Counted from the first letter of the stretch, positions 12,001 through 23,943 are shown. The stretch: 64,000 bases of DNA from Diadema setosum (GCF_964275005.1 NC_092705.1:16271385-16335384); one strand, 5' to 3'. Numbers and translations are program-made. Notes: generated by a model not told the origin, from the sequence alone.

Positions 12001-12209
12001 TACTGTAAAATGAGGAATCTTCGCGTGCATTTTAATTTCGCCAATTTCGTGAGTGCCAAGATTCGCGAAATTAAAATGCACGTGAAATTTCTTATGTGCA
12101 CTATATGCCTTGAATGCTAGTGGCAATTCGCGAAAAATTTCATGCCACGAAAAAGGGCGTCGGCTCCAATTCGCGAAAATTTCCTGCCGCGAATATATGT
12201 TTTACAGTA
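12001..12209. mobile_element. TACTGTAAAA-family MITE (copy 3)
   Basis: Ends TACTGTAAAATGAGGAAT and TATATGTTTTACAGTA. The interior has TGCATTTTAATTTCGC and its inverse AATTAAAATGCACGTG, so the whole copy can fold into a long hairpin. It is close to the copy at 5374 but in the opposite orientation. Confidence 0.72.
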
Positions 12210-12941
12210 CATGAGCTAAACACACGCTGAAATTTCGCCATTTTCACTTACAGTGTACTGCCATATGACTGTGTATAAACCTATGGATGAAAATCAGAAC
12301 CTTATCCTAATTATGTATTTTGTAAATACTTTTTAGAAAGTATCATAACCTACGTCAAATAGTGTAAAACATACACGTAATTCCACACAGTCCACACAAA
12401 ATGCTCTCCCTCTCTCTCTCACCCACATACTGTAATGCCAGAAAAGGTTGAGAAAATCAAAGAACTATATAAGAAAATGGGAAAACGATCAAATACATAA
12501 GAAATCAGAACCTATTATTCTGTTTTAGTTATAAATGTTATAAAAGACATTTGTAACAAGATTGTAACTACTAAAGCTTTATTTAGTGAGAAATAACCAA
12601 AGCCACGACTTCCGTAAATTAGGCCAGTTTTGTAGATCCTCTACCCTCGTGCAAATTTTGAGGCAACTGGGTAATCCACAGCCGAGATCGGGGAGTGGAG
12701 GCATAATCCCCTCATAATAACGAGGCTAAAAATGCTCCGGGAGTGTTAGGGTTATAACAAAGACCAAAAACGAGATGAATCACTAGTGTTTCATTTTGGC
12801 CTACTTTTTGTGGGTTTTTAGCTGGGCAGTCACATGTTAAATGTATACTGCACGTAACTGATGTGAAACTTACCTGGGTATGTGTAGGCCTCTCCCCTTT
12901 GCGAGTGATTAGGTAAATGAACTACATGTATGTACATGTAG

Positions 12942-12944
<3 letters not shown>
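12210..12944. other. Intergenic, nothing recognised
   Basis: No gene, inverted repeat or known repeat end was identified in this stretch. Confidence 0.4.

Positions 12945-12990
<46 letters not shown>
12945..12990. repeat. TG dinucleotide microsatellite
   Basis: About 23 uninterrupted TG units. Confidence 0.95.
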
Positions 12991-12991
<1 letters not shown>

Positions 12992-13433
12992 AAGCCTGTG
13001 TGTGTGTTTGTACAGTATGTAAATTATGCACCTTTTTGTGAATCCTCAAGGTGTGTATTGGTACAAACATTTTTTCCCCATTTGTTCAATTGACACAGAG
13101 CAAACAAGGGATAGGGCAGTTTTACCACAGAAATCCTCTCAGAATACAAATTGTCTTGTAGTGTTTAATAAATTAGCTGGCTATATCGAGCGAGCTGTGC
13201 CTAGGCATGCATGTTAAGAAAAAAAAAATTCTAAAAATGTATGGGGATATAGCCACTTCTCCAGTTGCACCACATCTGTGCCTGTGGAACTCTACCACAC
13301 TTCGAAATTTAACAACCTGAATACAATGTACATGTACACTGTACCTTCAAATCTGAACTGAAGACTTATTTTTTCCAGCAACTTTGTCTGGTGCCTCTGA
13401 ATGTTTAGACAAATGGCGGTACACTGTACATAC

Positions 13434-13822
13434 AAATAATAATAATAATAATAATAATAGCTGGTTTTTATATAGCGCATTTCACGCACTTCAGGGTTTC
13501 AATGCGCTTTACAGACTATTATTACCCCGGTCACTGGATACATTATTTCCAACCAGCACTAACAGTGCTCATTCTCCACTCCCTGGGGAGCATTCCAGCC
13601 AGTCGCAGCCATTTTACAGGCGCGCACATGCTGATCAACCAACATAAGCTTTCTCATCCTACCGGGTACCCATTTGTACTCCTGGGTGGAGAGCAGCAAT
13701 GTGCATAAAGTGCCTTGCTGAAGGGCAAACGTGTCGGGCTTGGCATGGGCTCGAACCCACGAACCATACCACGCTCATGTCGTTCAGAGACGAGCGCTCT
13801 TATCCACTCAGCCACGACACCT
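13434..13822 (-). mobile_element. tRNA-derived SINE
   Basis: Read on the minus strand, the 5' end (13822 down) looks like a tRNA head: GGTGTCGTGGCTGAGTGG with box A TGGCTGAGTGG (13804-13814) and box B GGGTTCGAGCCC (13747-13758). The body follows (GCACTTTATGCACATTGCTG), then a 3' tail of ATT repeats at about 13434-13461. The two boxes form an internal RNA polymerase III promoter. The long spacing between them suggests a tRNA-Ser/Leu-type ancestor. Length is about 390 bp. It sits in the RFC4/EIF4A convergent intergenic region. Confidence 0.82.
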
Positions 13823-13831
13823 CCACATCTG

Positions 13832-13916
13832 TTTCTTCATCATGATCGTCATCATCACCACCACCAACATCACCATCATCATCACCATCGTAGTCGTCGT
13901 CACCATCATCATACAT
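13832..13916. repeat. Imperfect CAT/CAC trinucleotide tract
   Basis: Repeated ATC/ACC/CAT units with a short GTAGTCGTCGTC interruption. It produces spurious His-rich, Ile-rich and Met/Val-rich frames. Confidence 0.85.
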
Positions 13917-13981
13917 GTTACAAATCTCATTGTACTCATATTAGTAATAATGAGGTTCATCAGTGAAATATGTACTGTACA

Positions 13982-14622
13982 TGTGACCCGCCACAACAAA
14001 AGGATCCAAAAGTCGCTGACGGCTTAGCCGAGAAAATCGAGTTTGTAGTCAGATCAAAATCAGTCACAACCATCAAATTTCTCTTGTTGGCATAATGTTG
14101 TAGTCTAATGTTTCATCTACCAACTGCAGAAATTTCAAAGGTACATGATTAAAGGAAAGGTAAGAAATTTACCTTTTTCTGGGCCACAATTTTCCGACTA
14201 TCAACGGAACAGAAATGTGTCCAGAGATTTGGATTTTATGCTGCAGATCAACTCCGCCCCCTAGCAACAAAGGAGTGATCTTATTCATCAGTGGGTGGCA
14301 TCCTTATTACTGATTGGTCACGTGTAGACCGCTGACTCTAAGCTTGGACGAACACCACGGAAGTTGTTATGAGCCTTCTATTTCAAGAAGTGAAAACTGG
14401 TCTTACCTCCCCTTGATCAAGATTGCATCAGAAAGAAAACTTTGAAGGCAGTTTTCTCATGGTCTCATAAAATCATCAATATCTCTGCAACAGAGTACTT
14501 TTCCGAGTCATGTTATACATCGTATATGAAATTAAAGCGAAAGAGTAAGGGAATAATGTCATGTTACTTTCAGATAATTTACTTCCCTTGACTTTTGGAT
14601 ACCTTTGTTGTAGCGGGTCACA
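13982..14622. mobile_element. Inverted-repeat element, TGTGACCCGC ends
   Basis: Left TGTGACCCGCCACAACAAAA followed by GGATCCAAAAGT. The right end is the inverse: ACTTTTGGATACC, then TTTGTTGTAGCGGGTCACA. Arms are about 33 bp, the element 641 bp, with no open frame of note. The superfamily was not assigned because the target duplication is unclear. Confidence 0.7.
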
Positions 14623-16677
14623 TTTGTGTTATGAAAATACCATTTGGACCCTTGCACCCCCCCCCCCCAAAAAAAAAACAACAAAAAACAGAGGGCATGT
14701 GCACATACATTTCACATTCAACATGAAATGCATCCCCTTACATTCTAAATGCATTTAACACACAAATAAACAACACTCGTCCATCATATGTAAAGATCAT
14801 TTCATCCACATTTTATATCGTCTATAAATTTGATTTATTACCTATCTTAATTTAGTCTGGGAGAAGAAGAGGCCAGCTTTAAACTGACTGATCAAGATAC
14901 AGGCTGCAAATTACACTAATGCATCCCACCATGCCCACTACAGAGACTGAGGCATTTCTACAGCTTTAAAATTGCAAACTGCTGTCCAAAGGATAACAAA
15001 CTTGGATAAACTGTAAATTGCATCAACAGTAGAAGCTGCTTGTGTGTATGCCAATGTGTGCTATCAAAACAAAAAAGTAACCAAAAATGACCTTACGTCA
15101 TGCATTCAAATGAAGCTTAGGCTGAAAAAATGGTGCTTTTGATGTTGATCAATAATCTTTGAATTTCTCAACTGCTTTTACATGTGTCTGCAGTACAACA
15201 TTGTATCCCCTAGTATCACAATCCCTTGCACTTGGCGAGGTCAGTATTGACCATGTCTCCACCACACCCACTTATGAAGTAAATTTTATACTCATCTGTG
15301 CTGTATTCTTGTCACATGCTAATGATGGGATTGATTGCTTTGGTTCTACATGTCTGAAAGATTGGGTAACACATTGATACTCTAAATAGCCCAAGGTGAA
15401 GGCGCTCTTTTCAAATAAATGCATAATGCTCCCCTGGCATTATAACTGTTGTATTTCTCGATAATCAGCAATTGGTCGTGATCGACTGCATGCAGCGGTG
15501 ATCTAACTTTACAATTATGTAGTTCAACAAGACAGGAGACTACAGTACAGCTGTGGTTGCAATGTTTTAGAACACTGGCATGGTTGTAGGGATGCCAACA
15601 AGAGCCTTTCATGTTACACCAACATTTAGAGATTGTCAAGACTGTAATTGCATAAATGATAGTGTCTATGAACTACATTGCTGAACAACTGGACAGCAGC
15701 TGTCTAATGGCAATTACAGCATACTTCTCTGCCTCGCCTAGGCGCATTCATCAAGCTCTGTATGGATCATGGATGGTGACAGGTGGGATGAAGATAACTA
15801 CAATTAGTTTGATGTAAGATTTCGATTTGAGCAACTCTGGGAGCTGCTTCATCAACTCAAGATTGGCAAAGTACCATCAATCTTTTTATGAACATCATAA
15901 TCAGTATTACACAAAAATTCACTACCTAGACAGTAAAATAGCCTAGCGCAATAAATTACTCATAAAAGCCTTGGAATAGTTTTCCTCCGGTATTTGAAAC
16001 ATTTGAAAAAGTCACTTAGTCGCAGAATGAAGCAGTTGACATGGCAAAACAAAATGGTACACACTTGCAGCAGCAGACAGGGGTGAACAAACGGATGCAA
16101 TGTGGCAAAGAAAATCATCAGCACAACCAGCTGTTCTAATGCAAGGTGGCGAAAAACGCTGGCCTTGAACGTGGGTGAAGAGTTACCACAGCAGAACGTC
16201 GAGTTGCCTCGAGAGCAAAGTTTGCAGTCTGCCATAATAGCTCTCTGCCAAGCAAACTAGTATTTCTGCCCACAATAAGCATATATGGTTCCTCCTGAAT
16301 GACAAGAGCTTCCTAATTAACTATTCAAAATGTTTTTATACGATGTAATTCACAATATATTTCTCTACAAATATAGAACGTAAATCAAGGAAAAATATAC
16401 TTCCTTAAAATGTCTTACAGAATTCTCAAACCATTCACATTTCACGTTATATAAGCACAGTGAGTAATAGAATATAATACTACATCTACACAGACAAATA
16501 ACTACAAAGCAAATATCTGGGGGGCCACCGGGGTGACCCCCACGATGAAAGGGTATAACCCCTGACCTCGAGTCTCTCTTGTCCTCTCGTCTCCAACACA
16601 AAGTATCAAATAGAATTGAAAGAGAAGTTAATCTCTTTCAAGTGTTTAGTTGAGGAATGCTGTTCAGTTAGTTCAGT
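14623..16677. other. Convergent intergenic DNA, nothing recognised
   Basis: Between the RFC4 end and the EIF4A poly-A signal. I see no exon, no RNA gene and no clear repeat end here. Confidence 0.45.
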
Positions 16678-16683
16678 TTTATT
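16678..16683 (-). promoter_or_regulatory. EIF4A poly-A signal
   Basis: TTTATT on + is AATAAA on the EIF4A strand, about 145 bp beyond the stop codon. Confidence 0.7.
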
Positions 16684-16827
16684 CACATTTCCAAGGGCAA
16701 TCCGTCACAATAAGTGATGAAGAGTTATTCCAATATCAGAGCATCGCTGAGTCGCAGTCGCATCAATATAATCACATATCGCACTGAAGCATCGAAGTAG
16801 GAACAAAATCGACAGGGCACCTTTCCA

Positions 16828-16972
16828 CTACACCAGATCCGCTACGTTTGATGGCATTTCATCCACTTGAGTATTGTAGAACTGCTGAATATCCTTGAGA
16901 ACTCGCTTGTCTTCCTCCGTAACAAAGTTGATGGCCACACCTTTGCGACCGAAACGGCCTCCACGACCGATC
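16828..16972 (-). CDS. EIF4A: EIF4A last exon, motif VI and C-terminus
   Basis: 145 bp: the last base of a split Arg codon, 47 codons, and TAG at 16828-16830. It begins [20 protein letters not shown], completing motif VI, and ends [11 protein letters not shown], the typical eIF4A C-terminus. The acceptor on the minus strand is TTTGTATGGCAG. Confidence 0.95.
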
Positions 16973-17505
16973 CTGCCATACAAACAAAAAACACAAGTAT
17001 TACAACAGCTACAACATTGTTTTGTTTTGTTTTGTTTGTTTTTTTGTTCAGCACTTGCTCTCGATACACTGAAATTATCTCGCAATGTGTATCTAAAAAA
17101 TATAAATAAAATAAGTGCCTCTGGCATTCATACTGTATTAACCCTAGTGGGTGCAACAGAACAGTCAACCTCACGTTAGTCGACATAATCGGGACTGAGC
17201 AAAACACGTCGACTTATAAATGAAAACTAATTTCCCCTATACGGAGTACCTGAAAATGAAAATTATTTTTGAAATGGCAACCTTCCAGGACATGATAGAT
17301 AATACATCTGGTAGTCCTTATCTCAAATCACCAACTCAAAAAATTTCTTGTTAATCAACTGCACTTTGTTATCTGTTTCATTACTTAGTAAAACGCCATT
17401 TTTGAAGAACATTTTTTTCTTCTTCAAATTGTTGACCAGTCAAGCTTATCAAGTTCTAGATACATCTTATACAACATACATGGTGTCTAATAATGCTGTT
17501 TCTCA

Positions 17506-17859
<354 letters not shown>

Positions 17860-18508
17860 CTATTTGTGAAAGAAATATGTGAAGTAATGCTGTGATAACA
17901 CAATTTCAATTGGGTAACAAAAAAAAAAAAAAAGAAAAGAAGAAGAAGAAAAAGAAATTGTGATAACAGCCATAAAGGTATGCCAGCCGTATTGCCATCC
18001 AAGAATAGGTTGCTGGGGGATGCTTTACAATGGATTACTGAAAATCAACAAATCAGGCCATAGTAAGAGGGAATGGCATGCAGCATACGTGTGGGAAATA
18101 CTTCTAATAGGTAACAATTGAGCATCACGTAATGTTCTACCCGCAGATTACTGAACGGGGAGGGTACTTCAGGAATTCGAGTCAGGAACTGCAATATTAC
18201 AAAAAAATATATATCTGTCTTTTCCATCTTAAAATAACTAATCATCCTTGCAAATTGTGTCAGCCAGACAAAGTTTCTTGGTGAACCCTTTCAATTTGTA
18301 GCAAGCAAACTCTACATGGTGGAAGATGAGATTTGAGCCCTTTTAAGAACATTGTTTTTTTTTTTTGTTTTTTTTTTGCTGCTGGGGTTGCAAGCAAGGC
18401 GACTCATTGGGAATCAGCCATTCAATGCCACTTTTGACAAACTATTCTCTATTGGGAAAGGTCTTAACCCATCACAAGCAGCTTTACTAACACATACAGT
18501 AATTTAAA

Positions 18509-18753
18509 AGAATGTTCCTCGCATGGTTTATCCTCCCAGTCACGGTCACAGAGTGACTCTGAGAGAAAACAGGAATATGCGAGAAAATGGCCCACACCAC
18601 ATGTCACTGCACCCTATTGAGGAGTGACAAGCGGGGACCAGACTGCTCTCCAATGTCGTGGCAAAGGACCATACATCATGTGACGTCACTGGGACTCAGC
18701 TCCTGCAAGCCACTCTGACAGTTCCTGAGTGGAGGACCCAGGTGTCAGCATTG
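18509..18753. repeat. 245-bp dispersed repeat, copy A
   Basis: Reads AGAATGTTCCTCGCATGG ... GGTGTCAGCATTG. An apparently identical copy lies at 27413-27657 in another EIF4A intron, in the same orientation. There is no inverted end, poly-A tail or known domain. The family is unknown. Confidence 0.85.
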
Positions 18754-18962
18754 GATATAAAAATGTTGCATGGATGGGGTAAGAAAAATTATTTGTGATT
18801 GAACATACAAAGTGGTACTTATGATGCACTGGTACACATTTGCATGGTTCTAGGGTAATTACCCCCTAAACATTTACCCCAGCCCCTTCCCCCTGACCCT
18901 AATCTAAACTCTAACCCTAAACCTAACCCTCATCTTTACTCTAACCTTATCACTAACATCAT

Positions 18963-19365
18963 CTTTTGACACCAAATTTGCGATGCCTGGGCGCGCGGTT
19001 CTGAAGTTGCACATAAATATGTACGTGCATGTCAGACCAAAAATTGCTCAAAAACGTGAATTTGTGTACAATTTCATTGCAAACTGTGCTTACAGGCATA
19101 TCTCATAAAAGCATGATTATTTTGGGGTTTAATGGTTAAAAGTTGAAATAATTTAATTTATATCAATTTCACCAAAAAAACCCCACAATTTGCATTGGAT
19201 TTGCACACGATATCATGAATTTACGTAACTTCAGAACGGCGTACCCGAACGTCGCAAATTTGGTCTCAAAATATGCGGCAAAATCTTTGCGCGTTGCGGA
19301 ATCGTGGCGTGAAATGTCCGGAGGGGGGGGGGGGGGGGGTCAATTTGACCCCCGTCTAGGGTTAA
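18963..19365. mobile_element. Piece of a TTAACCC-type DNA element
   Basis: Positions 18963-19137 match 24487-24668 (TTTTGACACCAAATTTGCGA, then CATGTCAGACCAAAAA). The right end is a poly-G core and CTAGGGTTAA, like the ends of the elements at 24350-25076 and 60390-60853. The left boundary is unclear. Confidence 0.55.
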
Positions 19366-19756
19366 GGAATTACTTTGATGTCATTAACATCAACTGCTAT
19401 TTTCGCTGGAAGTTCTGGGATCTGGGATCTGGGATCTGGGCAACAGAGAACAATTTTGTCCTACACTGTACCAACAGGGCATTCCACCATCCTGTCTCAT
19501 CTTACAATTCAGTTCATGGGCTTGTCTCTCACTCGCACATCATCACACTACTATGAATACACTAGTCACAGAAATTACCTAATTGCCAAGCATGGAGCCG
19601 TCCCCATACAATTGGATCTCCCTTACTCAAGATAATATTACATTTCCAGCAACATAAAGCAGTAATTGAGACAGGGGCTGCTCTAATCTCAATCAATGGC
19701 TTTGGAGGCCCAAGACAACACAGCGTTTTCATGCAAGAAGGCAGCAAGTCACATAC

Positions 19757-19894
19757 CATGATGGAGACGGTGAAGTCCCTGTCATGCATCTTGATGGACA
19801 GCCAGTCGACCTTTCTCCTCGTGTTGCAGAAGATGACCGCCTGAGTGATGGTCAAGGTCTCGTACAGATCACACAGTGTCTCCAGCTTCCACTC
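19757..19894 (-). CDS. EIF4A: EIF4A exon, motif IV
   Basis: 138 bp, 46 codons, phase 0, beginning [20 protein letters not shown] and ending FTVSIM before GTATGTGAC. It holds the RecA2 segment [13 protein letters not shown]. Its first 27 bases and the acceptor upstream of them are partly duplicated at 20900-20954. Confidence 0.95.
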
Positions 19895-19925
19895 CTGAAA
19901 TTAGTAATACAATCGATTCAATTAA

Positions 19926-20772
19926 AGGGTGTGTACAGTTCTGGTTGAGGTGAGGATTTAGCTTTTAACATTTTGCGAGATATTCAGAAACAACTCTATG
20001 AGATGTCAAAGAGCATGCAATTCTAAGGGGTATCAAAAGTTTATTTGATGAAAATCAGTTTTGAAATGGCTGAGATATCCAAAAACAAGGTGAAACAAAG
20101 AGATCCTAATAAAAGGCGTGGCCTGTCGCCTTTTTTTTATTATCACTTTTTTTTTTGTATCTCGGCCATTTGAAAACCAATTATCATCAAATAAACGTTG
20201 AATCCTTCTTAAAGGGGAAGGCTAGTAACTGATCAGTGGGAATCAGTGGAAATGCTGGGAGATGATTGTTCCAATCCTTATGGGATTCATTCAAGAGTTC
20301 ATTGTATATCTATTGTTGGGTGAAAATGATTTGCTTCAGAACGGTCTCATATTCAAGTAATGTGCAGATTAATGCTCCGTCACTGACCAGGGACGCTAAC
20401 CTGGAAGCATTAAACTGCACATTACATACTTGAATATGAGACCATTCTGAAGCAAATCATTTTCACACAACAATAGATATACAATGAATTCTTGAATGAA
20501 TCCCATAAGGATTGAAACAATCATCTCCCAGCATTTCCACTGATTCCCACTGATCAGTTACTAGCCTTCCCCTTTTAAGTGTGGGTCCCACGCTTTATTA
20601 GAATAGCCCTTTTTTGATATCTCAGCCATTTCAGAAACAATTTTCATCAAATAAACGTTGAATTCCTCATAGAATTACATGCTCTTTCATATTTCATAAG
20701 AGGTTTCTCATTATCTCACCGAAAAATGTTAGAAACCTGAAATTAGATCTCAGCCAAAACTGTACCATCCCT
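19926..20772. mobile_element. TTAA-type MITE holding a second foldback element
   Basis: Starts AGGGTGTGTACAGTTCTGG and ends ...CTGTACCATCCCT, with TTAA at 19922-19925 and 20773-20776. It is split by the foldback at 20213-20574. Without the insert it is about 480 bp, like the copy at 8069. The extra right end at 20773-20880 is a second partial copy. Confidence 0.75.
20213..20574. mobile_element. Near-perfect 362-bp foldback element
   Basis: Starts AGGGGAAGGCTAGTAACTG and ends with the inverse, CAGTTACTAGCCTTCCCC. The arms pair almost perfectly over about 150-170 bp, with only a short unpaired centre near 20385-20400. It is inserted at TTAA within the older TTAA-type MITE (with one extra T at the right junction). 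RNA across it would form a long double-stranded hairpin. Confidence 0.8.
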
Positions 20773-20880
20773 TTAAAATTACATGCTCTTTCATATTTCA
20801 TAAAGAGGTTTCTCATTATCTCACTCAGGAATGTTCAAAATATGAATCCCCACCTCAACCAGCACTATACAGTCCCTTAA
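20773..20880. mobile_element. Partial right end of a TTAA-type MITE
   Basis: A second copy of the last ~100 bp of the preceding MITE (ACATGCTCTTTCATATTTCA, CACCTCAACCAGCACTATAC). It indicates either a truncated insertion or local duplication. Confidence 0.65.
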
Positions 20881-20899
20881 AGTGCAGGAAAACTTTACA

Positions 20900-20954
20900 A
20901 TCACACAGTGTCTCAAGCTTCCACTCCTGAAATTAGTAATACAATTGATTCAAT
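20900..20954 (-). pseudogene. Duplicated EIF4A splice acceptor and exon start
   Basis: These 55 bases match 19868-19922 with two differences. They hold the polypyrimidine-AG acceptor and the first ~27 bases of the motif IV exon, but not the rest. The fragment lies about 1 kb upstream of the real exon on the transcript and could act as a decoy acceptor. A shorter AAGTGCRGGAAAACTT direct repeat brackets it (20880-20896, 20954-20970). Confidence 0.8.
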
Positions 20955-21112
20955 AAGTGCGGGAAAACTTATTTCCAATGTGCCATACAAGAGGTATTCT
21001 CTCAACTGCATACAAATGTAAAAATTTTGTCGCTGGTTTCTGTACAAAATACTCTCACTCTTTCAACATGTGCGCTTCTCATTGGAAGATGATTATTTTT
21101 CTGTGCCACTAA

Positions 21113-21464
21113 AGGCCACTGCACACTACACGATCAGACTGGTCTTAAAATCTTAAGCAAAGCTGGGTCTTAAGACCAGTCGTACGACTGGACACCACAC
21201 ACCATACAACCGAACCTTACGAGTAGGCTTACGACTGCAAAGCCAGCGTAGCGTAGTGCGCACTGTGTGCACTTGCATTTTTCTGCATTGTGAATGGCTG
21301 AAAGCCTACGACCGGTCGTAGAAATTCAACATGTCAAATCTCTACGACTGGCGCTAAGATCCAGTCGTACGACTAGAAAATGGCAAGACTGTGACGTCAC
21401 ACTTCTAGTCTTAAGGGCTTAAGACCGGTGAATCGGGGCAAAATCGTGTAGTGTGCGGCCGGCT
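21113..21464. mobile_element. PIF/Harbinger-like MITE, TAA target duplication
   Basis: Left AGGCCACTGCACACTACACG, right the inverse CGTGTAGTGTGCGGCCGGCT. TAA flanks both ends (21110-21112, 21465-21467), the 3-bp target typical of PIF/Harbinger. The interior is full of CGTACGACTGG / CCAGTCGTACG and TTAAGACC blocks in both orientations. It lies 52 bp from an EIF4A exon. Confidence 0.78.
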
Positions 21465-21516
21465 TAATGAAACCTTCACAAATGAAAAAGCCATCTATGG
21501 CAAACTTCACGCTTAC

Positions 21517-21660
21517 CTCTTTATCTACTGAGATGTAGAATTGCTTGATACCATCCAAGCTGAGCTCCTCCTTCTTGACAAGAATTTGGACTGGTTCTCT
21601 CATGAACCTCGTGGTGACCTCCAGGACGTCTTGGGGCATTGTGGCCGAGAGAAGCACCAC
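21517..21660 (-). CDS. EIF4A: EIF4A exon, motif III (SAT)
   Basis: 144 bp, 48 codons, phase 0, from [19 protein letters not shown] to [12 protein letters not shown] couples ATP hydrolysis to unwinding in this family. Acceptor TATGGCAG, donor GTAAGC. Confidence 0.95.
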
Positions 21661-22205
21661 CTGCCATAGACATGGTTGAAGAGGAAGCAAATTTACAAAG
21701 GTTTCTTCCTTTCTTTTGGTTTTTCATATAAAAAAAAAGAGAATAGTATAGGGATAAACATCTTCTTCCCTTTTTTTCAGTAAATCTTTTTTCTCCAATT
21801 TTCAATTTATATCTTGCTCTAGTCTTAGAGACTCCAGGACAATGCTGTACAGACAGCATTTCTGAATATTTTGATGGGGACTTAATGCTGTTCAAGATAT
21901 TTCCAAATAATCCGAGGCATATACATATCATCGACGGTTCTGACGTATAACCATTAAATCCCATCCAACTTAAAAAAAATGTGAGGTATTACATGAATGT
22001 AGGTCATCAAATCAATTAAAATTGTCTTCTCTTCAGAGGCACTATTTGGCATTACGAAAGCTTTAGCTTCAGCATTTTTTCCCCCGTCTGTCTTCACTTT
22101 TGTCATGTGGCAGAATATCTTCTTTTGTTTGGTTAGTCTACTATTTGCATTCATTTTTGTACATTTTAATTGCTTTCATGATGGAGTTCAAATACTTTGG
22201 TTATA

Positions 22206-22752
22206 CAGTGCACTCCCATTATAACGAAATGCTTGGGACCGGCAGTTTTCTTTCGTTATAACGAAATTTTGTTATAACCGAACAAATACAATATATAACG
22301 AAAACAAGGAAGCCACGCATATATCATATTCTGTTTGTTGAATACTCGTCATACACTGGAAAGCTAGGTGAACAATAAAACAATTAGTTATTCAATTTCA
22401 GATTATTGTATTACAATAACGCAAGTTCCCCTCGGAAACTGTGCGTGACACACCAAGTGAACACACAGTGATGTGACGCGTTCACCCATGCAGAGACGCT
22501 ATAAATGCTTGTTCCGCTACGTATTTTCGAAAGCGATCCTCATTTCGTTATAACGGAGCACATTTCTTTTGTTTTTCTTTGTCAGTGGCGCTCGGAAAAG
22601 ACTTCGTTATAACGAAAATTTCGCTATAACCGTGTTCGTTATAAGTGAATTTTGTACCATAGACTTTAGTGGCGATAATTTTGGGACCAGAAGTTTCACT
22701 TCGTTATAACGAAATTCATTATAACCATGTTCGTTGTAACGGAAGTGCACTG
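22206..22752. mobile_element. pogo-like MITE, CAGTGCACTCCC ends, TA TSD
   Basis: Starts CAGTGCACTCCCATTATAAC, ends GTAACGGAAGTGCACTG, with TA at 22204-22205 and 22753-22754. At 547 bp it is longer than the relatives at 11709 and 25102. Several TTCGTTATAACGAAA blocks lie inside. Confidence 0.8.
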
Positions 22753-23033
22753 TATAGCACTGGATTGTGATAATCATCCACCACTGCAAGAATTTTAAAA
22801 AGAAAGATTTGAAAAGTTTGGATACCGATATTATTTTCCTGCAAATTATGCAAAAGTTGACTAGAAAAATCTTGGATGAAATAAAAACTTATTCATCTGC
22901 TTTATTTACCTGCTTTAAAAAAAATATTGAGTAACAAAAAGAAAAAGAAAGAAAAGAAATGCTGGGGGGGGGGGGGAGGGCAGCAAAGGAGGGATTCTTT
23001 AATTTTCAAAATATGATTTCCCTGGTAACATAC

Positions 23034-23309
23034 CTGAACCTCTCTGGGCACCAGCTTGAACACATCATATATCTGATCCTTGAACCCCCTGGAAAGCATT
23101 TCGTCAGCCTCATCCAGGACAAACATGCGGATGTTGCGGGTGTCCAGTGCCTGGCGCTGCATCATGTCGAACACCCTGCCTGGCGTCCCAACAATGATCT
23201 GCTGGCCATTTTTCAGAGTTTCCATGTCCTTCTTGACATTGGTGCCACCAATGCAGGCATAGCACTGTGCGTTCAGGTAATCACCTAGGGCAAGGATTAC
23301 CTTTTGAAT
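23034..23309 (-). CDS. EIF4A: EIF4A exon, motifs Ib and II (DEAD)
   Basis: 276 bp, 92 codons, phase 0, from [19 protein letters not shown] to KLVPREVQ. It carries [18 protein letters not shown] and [14 protein letters not shown], the DEAD box that binds Mg-ATP. Donor GTATGT, acceptor TTGCAG. Confidence 0.96.
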
Positions 23310-23803
23310 CTGCAAGGTTTGGTAAAAAGAAAGAAATAAGAAGTTTACGCACTTCAAACAAAAAAGATTTATCATGCTTCCATTAATTTTTTTTCCAAGC
23401 GCAAGATTTAATGAACACATGTACACCACTGCTTTACCATTTTAACTGCTCAATGTATCAGGACTAATTATGCAGCATTCTTTGAATGTTCTCTGGGTCA
23501 CCTGGAGAAATACTTAGACTAGACTTGCTAGTTTCATACTCACCGATACAAGATCTGTGACTTTTATTACTAAAACTGAGACTGCTGGCAGCCAAACTGG
23601 GTTCCAGCCCATTGCATTCCGGCATGATGCAATAAATCGGACAAAAAATCTTGACAGGTAGACACATCTACCAACAAATGTTCTGCACATATGGCACCAT
23701 AAACTGATACTTCAGTATGCAACTGCGCAAACTACCCCCAAGAAAGGCGATGGGTTGGAGAGTGGTTTCATGTAGAACTTGGCTTGGAATGCTTTCAACG
23801 AAC

Positions 23804-23943
23804 CTGCTGAGCCAGCTCCCTAGTTGGAGCCAGGACCAGGGCCTGACAGTACGGGTTCTTCAGGTCAAGCTGCTCCAAGATTGAGATGGCAAAAGTGGCA
23901 GTCTTGCCAGTTCCAGACTGGGCCTGCGCGATCACATCAAATC
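23804..23943 (-). CDS. EIF4A: EIF4A exon, motifs I and Ia
   Basis: 140 bp. Its first two bases complete a Gly codon, followed by [20 protein letters not shown] (Walker A) and [12 protein letters not shown] (motif Ia). The donor GTTCGTTG is weak for a GT site, but the next exon continues in phase and matches the family. Confidence 0.95.

Noticed and set aside
13747-13822. Possible tRNA gene on the minus strand
   Set aside because: Boxes A and B are present but the arms do not form an intact cloverleaf and the sequence continues into a SINE body and ATT tail.
13715-13999. His-rich and Met/Val-rich frames
   Set aside because: Products of the CAT/CAC repeat and of SINE sequence, not genes.
18893-18945. 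Interstitial telomere-like CCCTAA run
   Set aside because: The words are irregular (CTAATCTAAACTCTAACC) and adjoin a TTAACCC-type element, so a transposon-derived origin fits better.
23310-23803. Search for snoRNAs in EIF4A introns
   Set aside because: Vertebrate EIF4A2 introns host several snoRNAs. I found no pair of C/D boxes with proper spacing and no convincing H/ACA structure here; a small GCTGG hairpin near 23581-23610 lacks a proper pocket.
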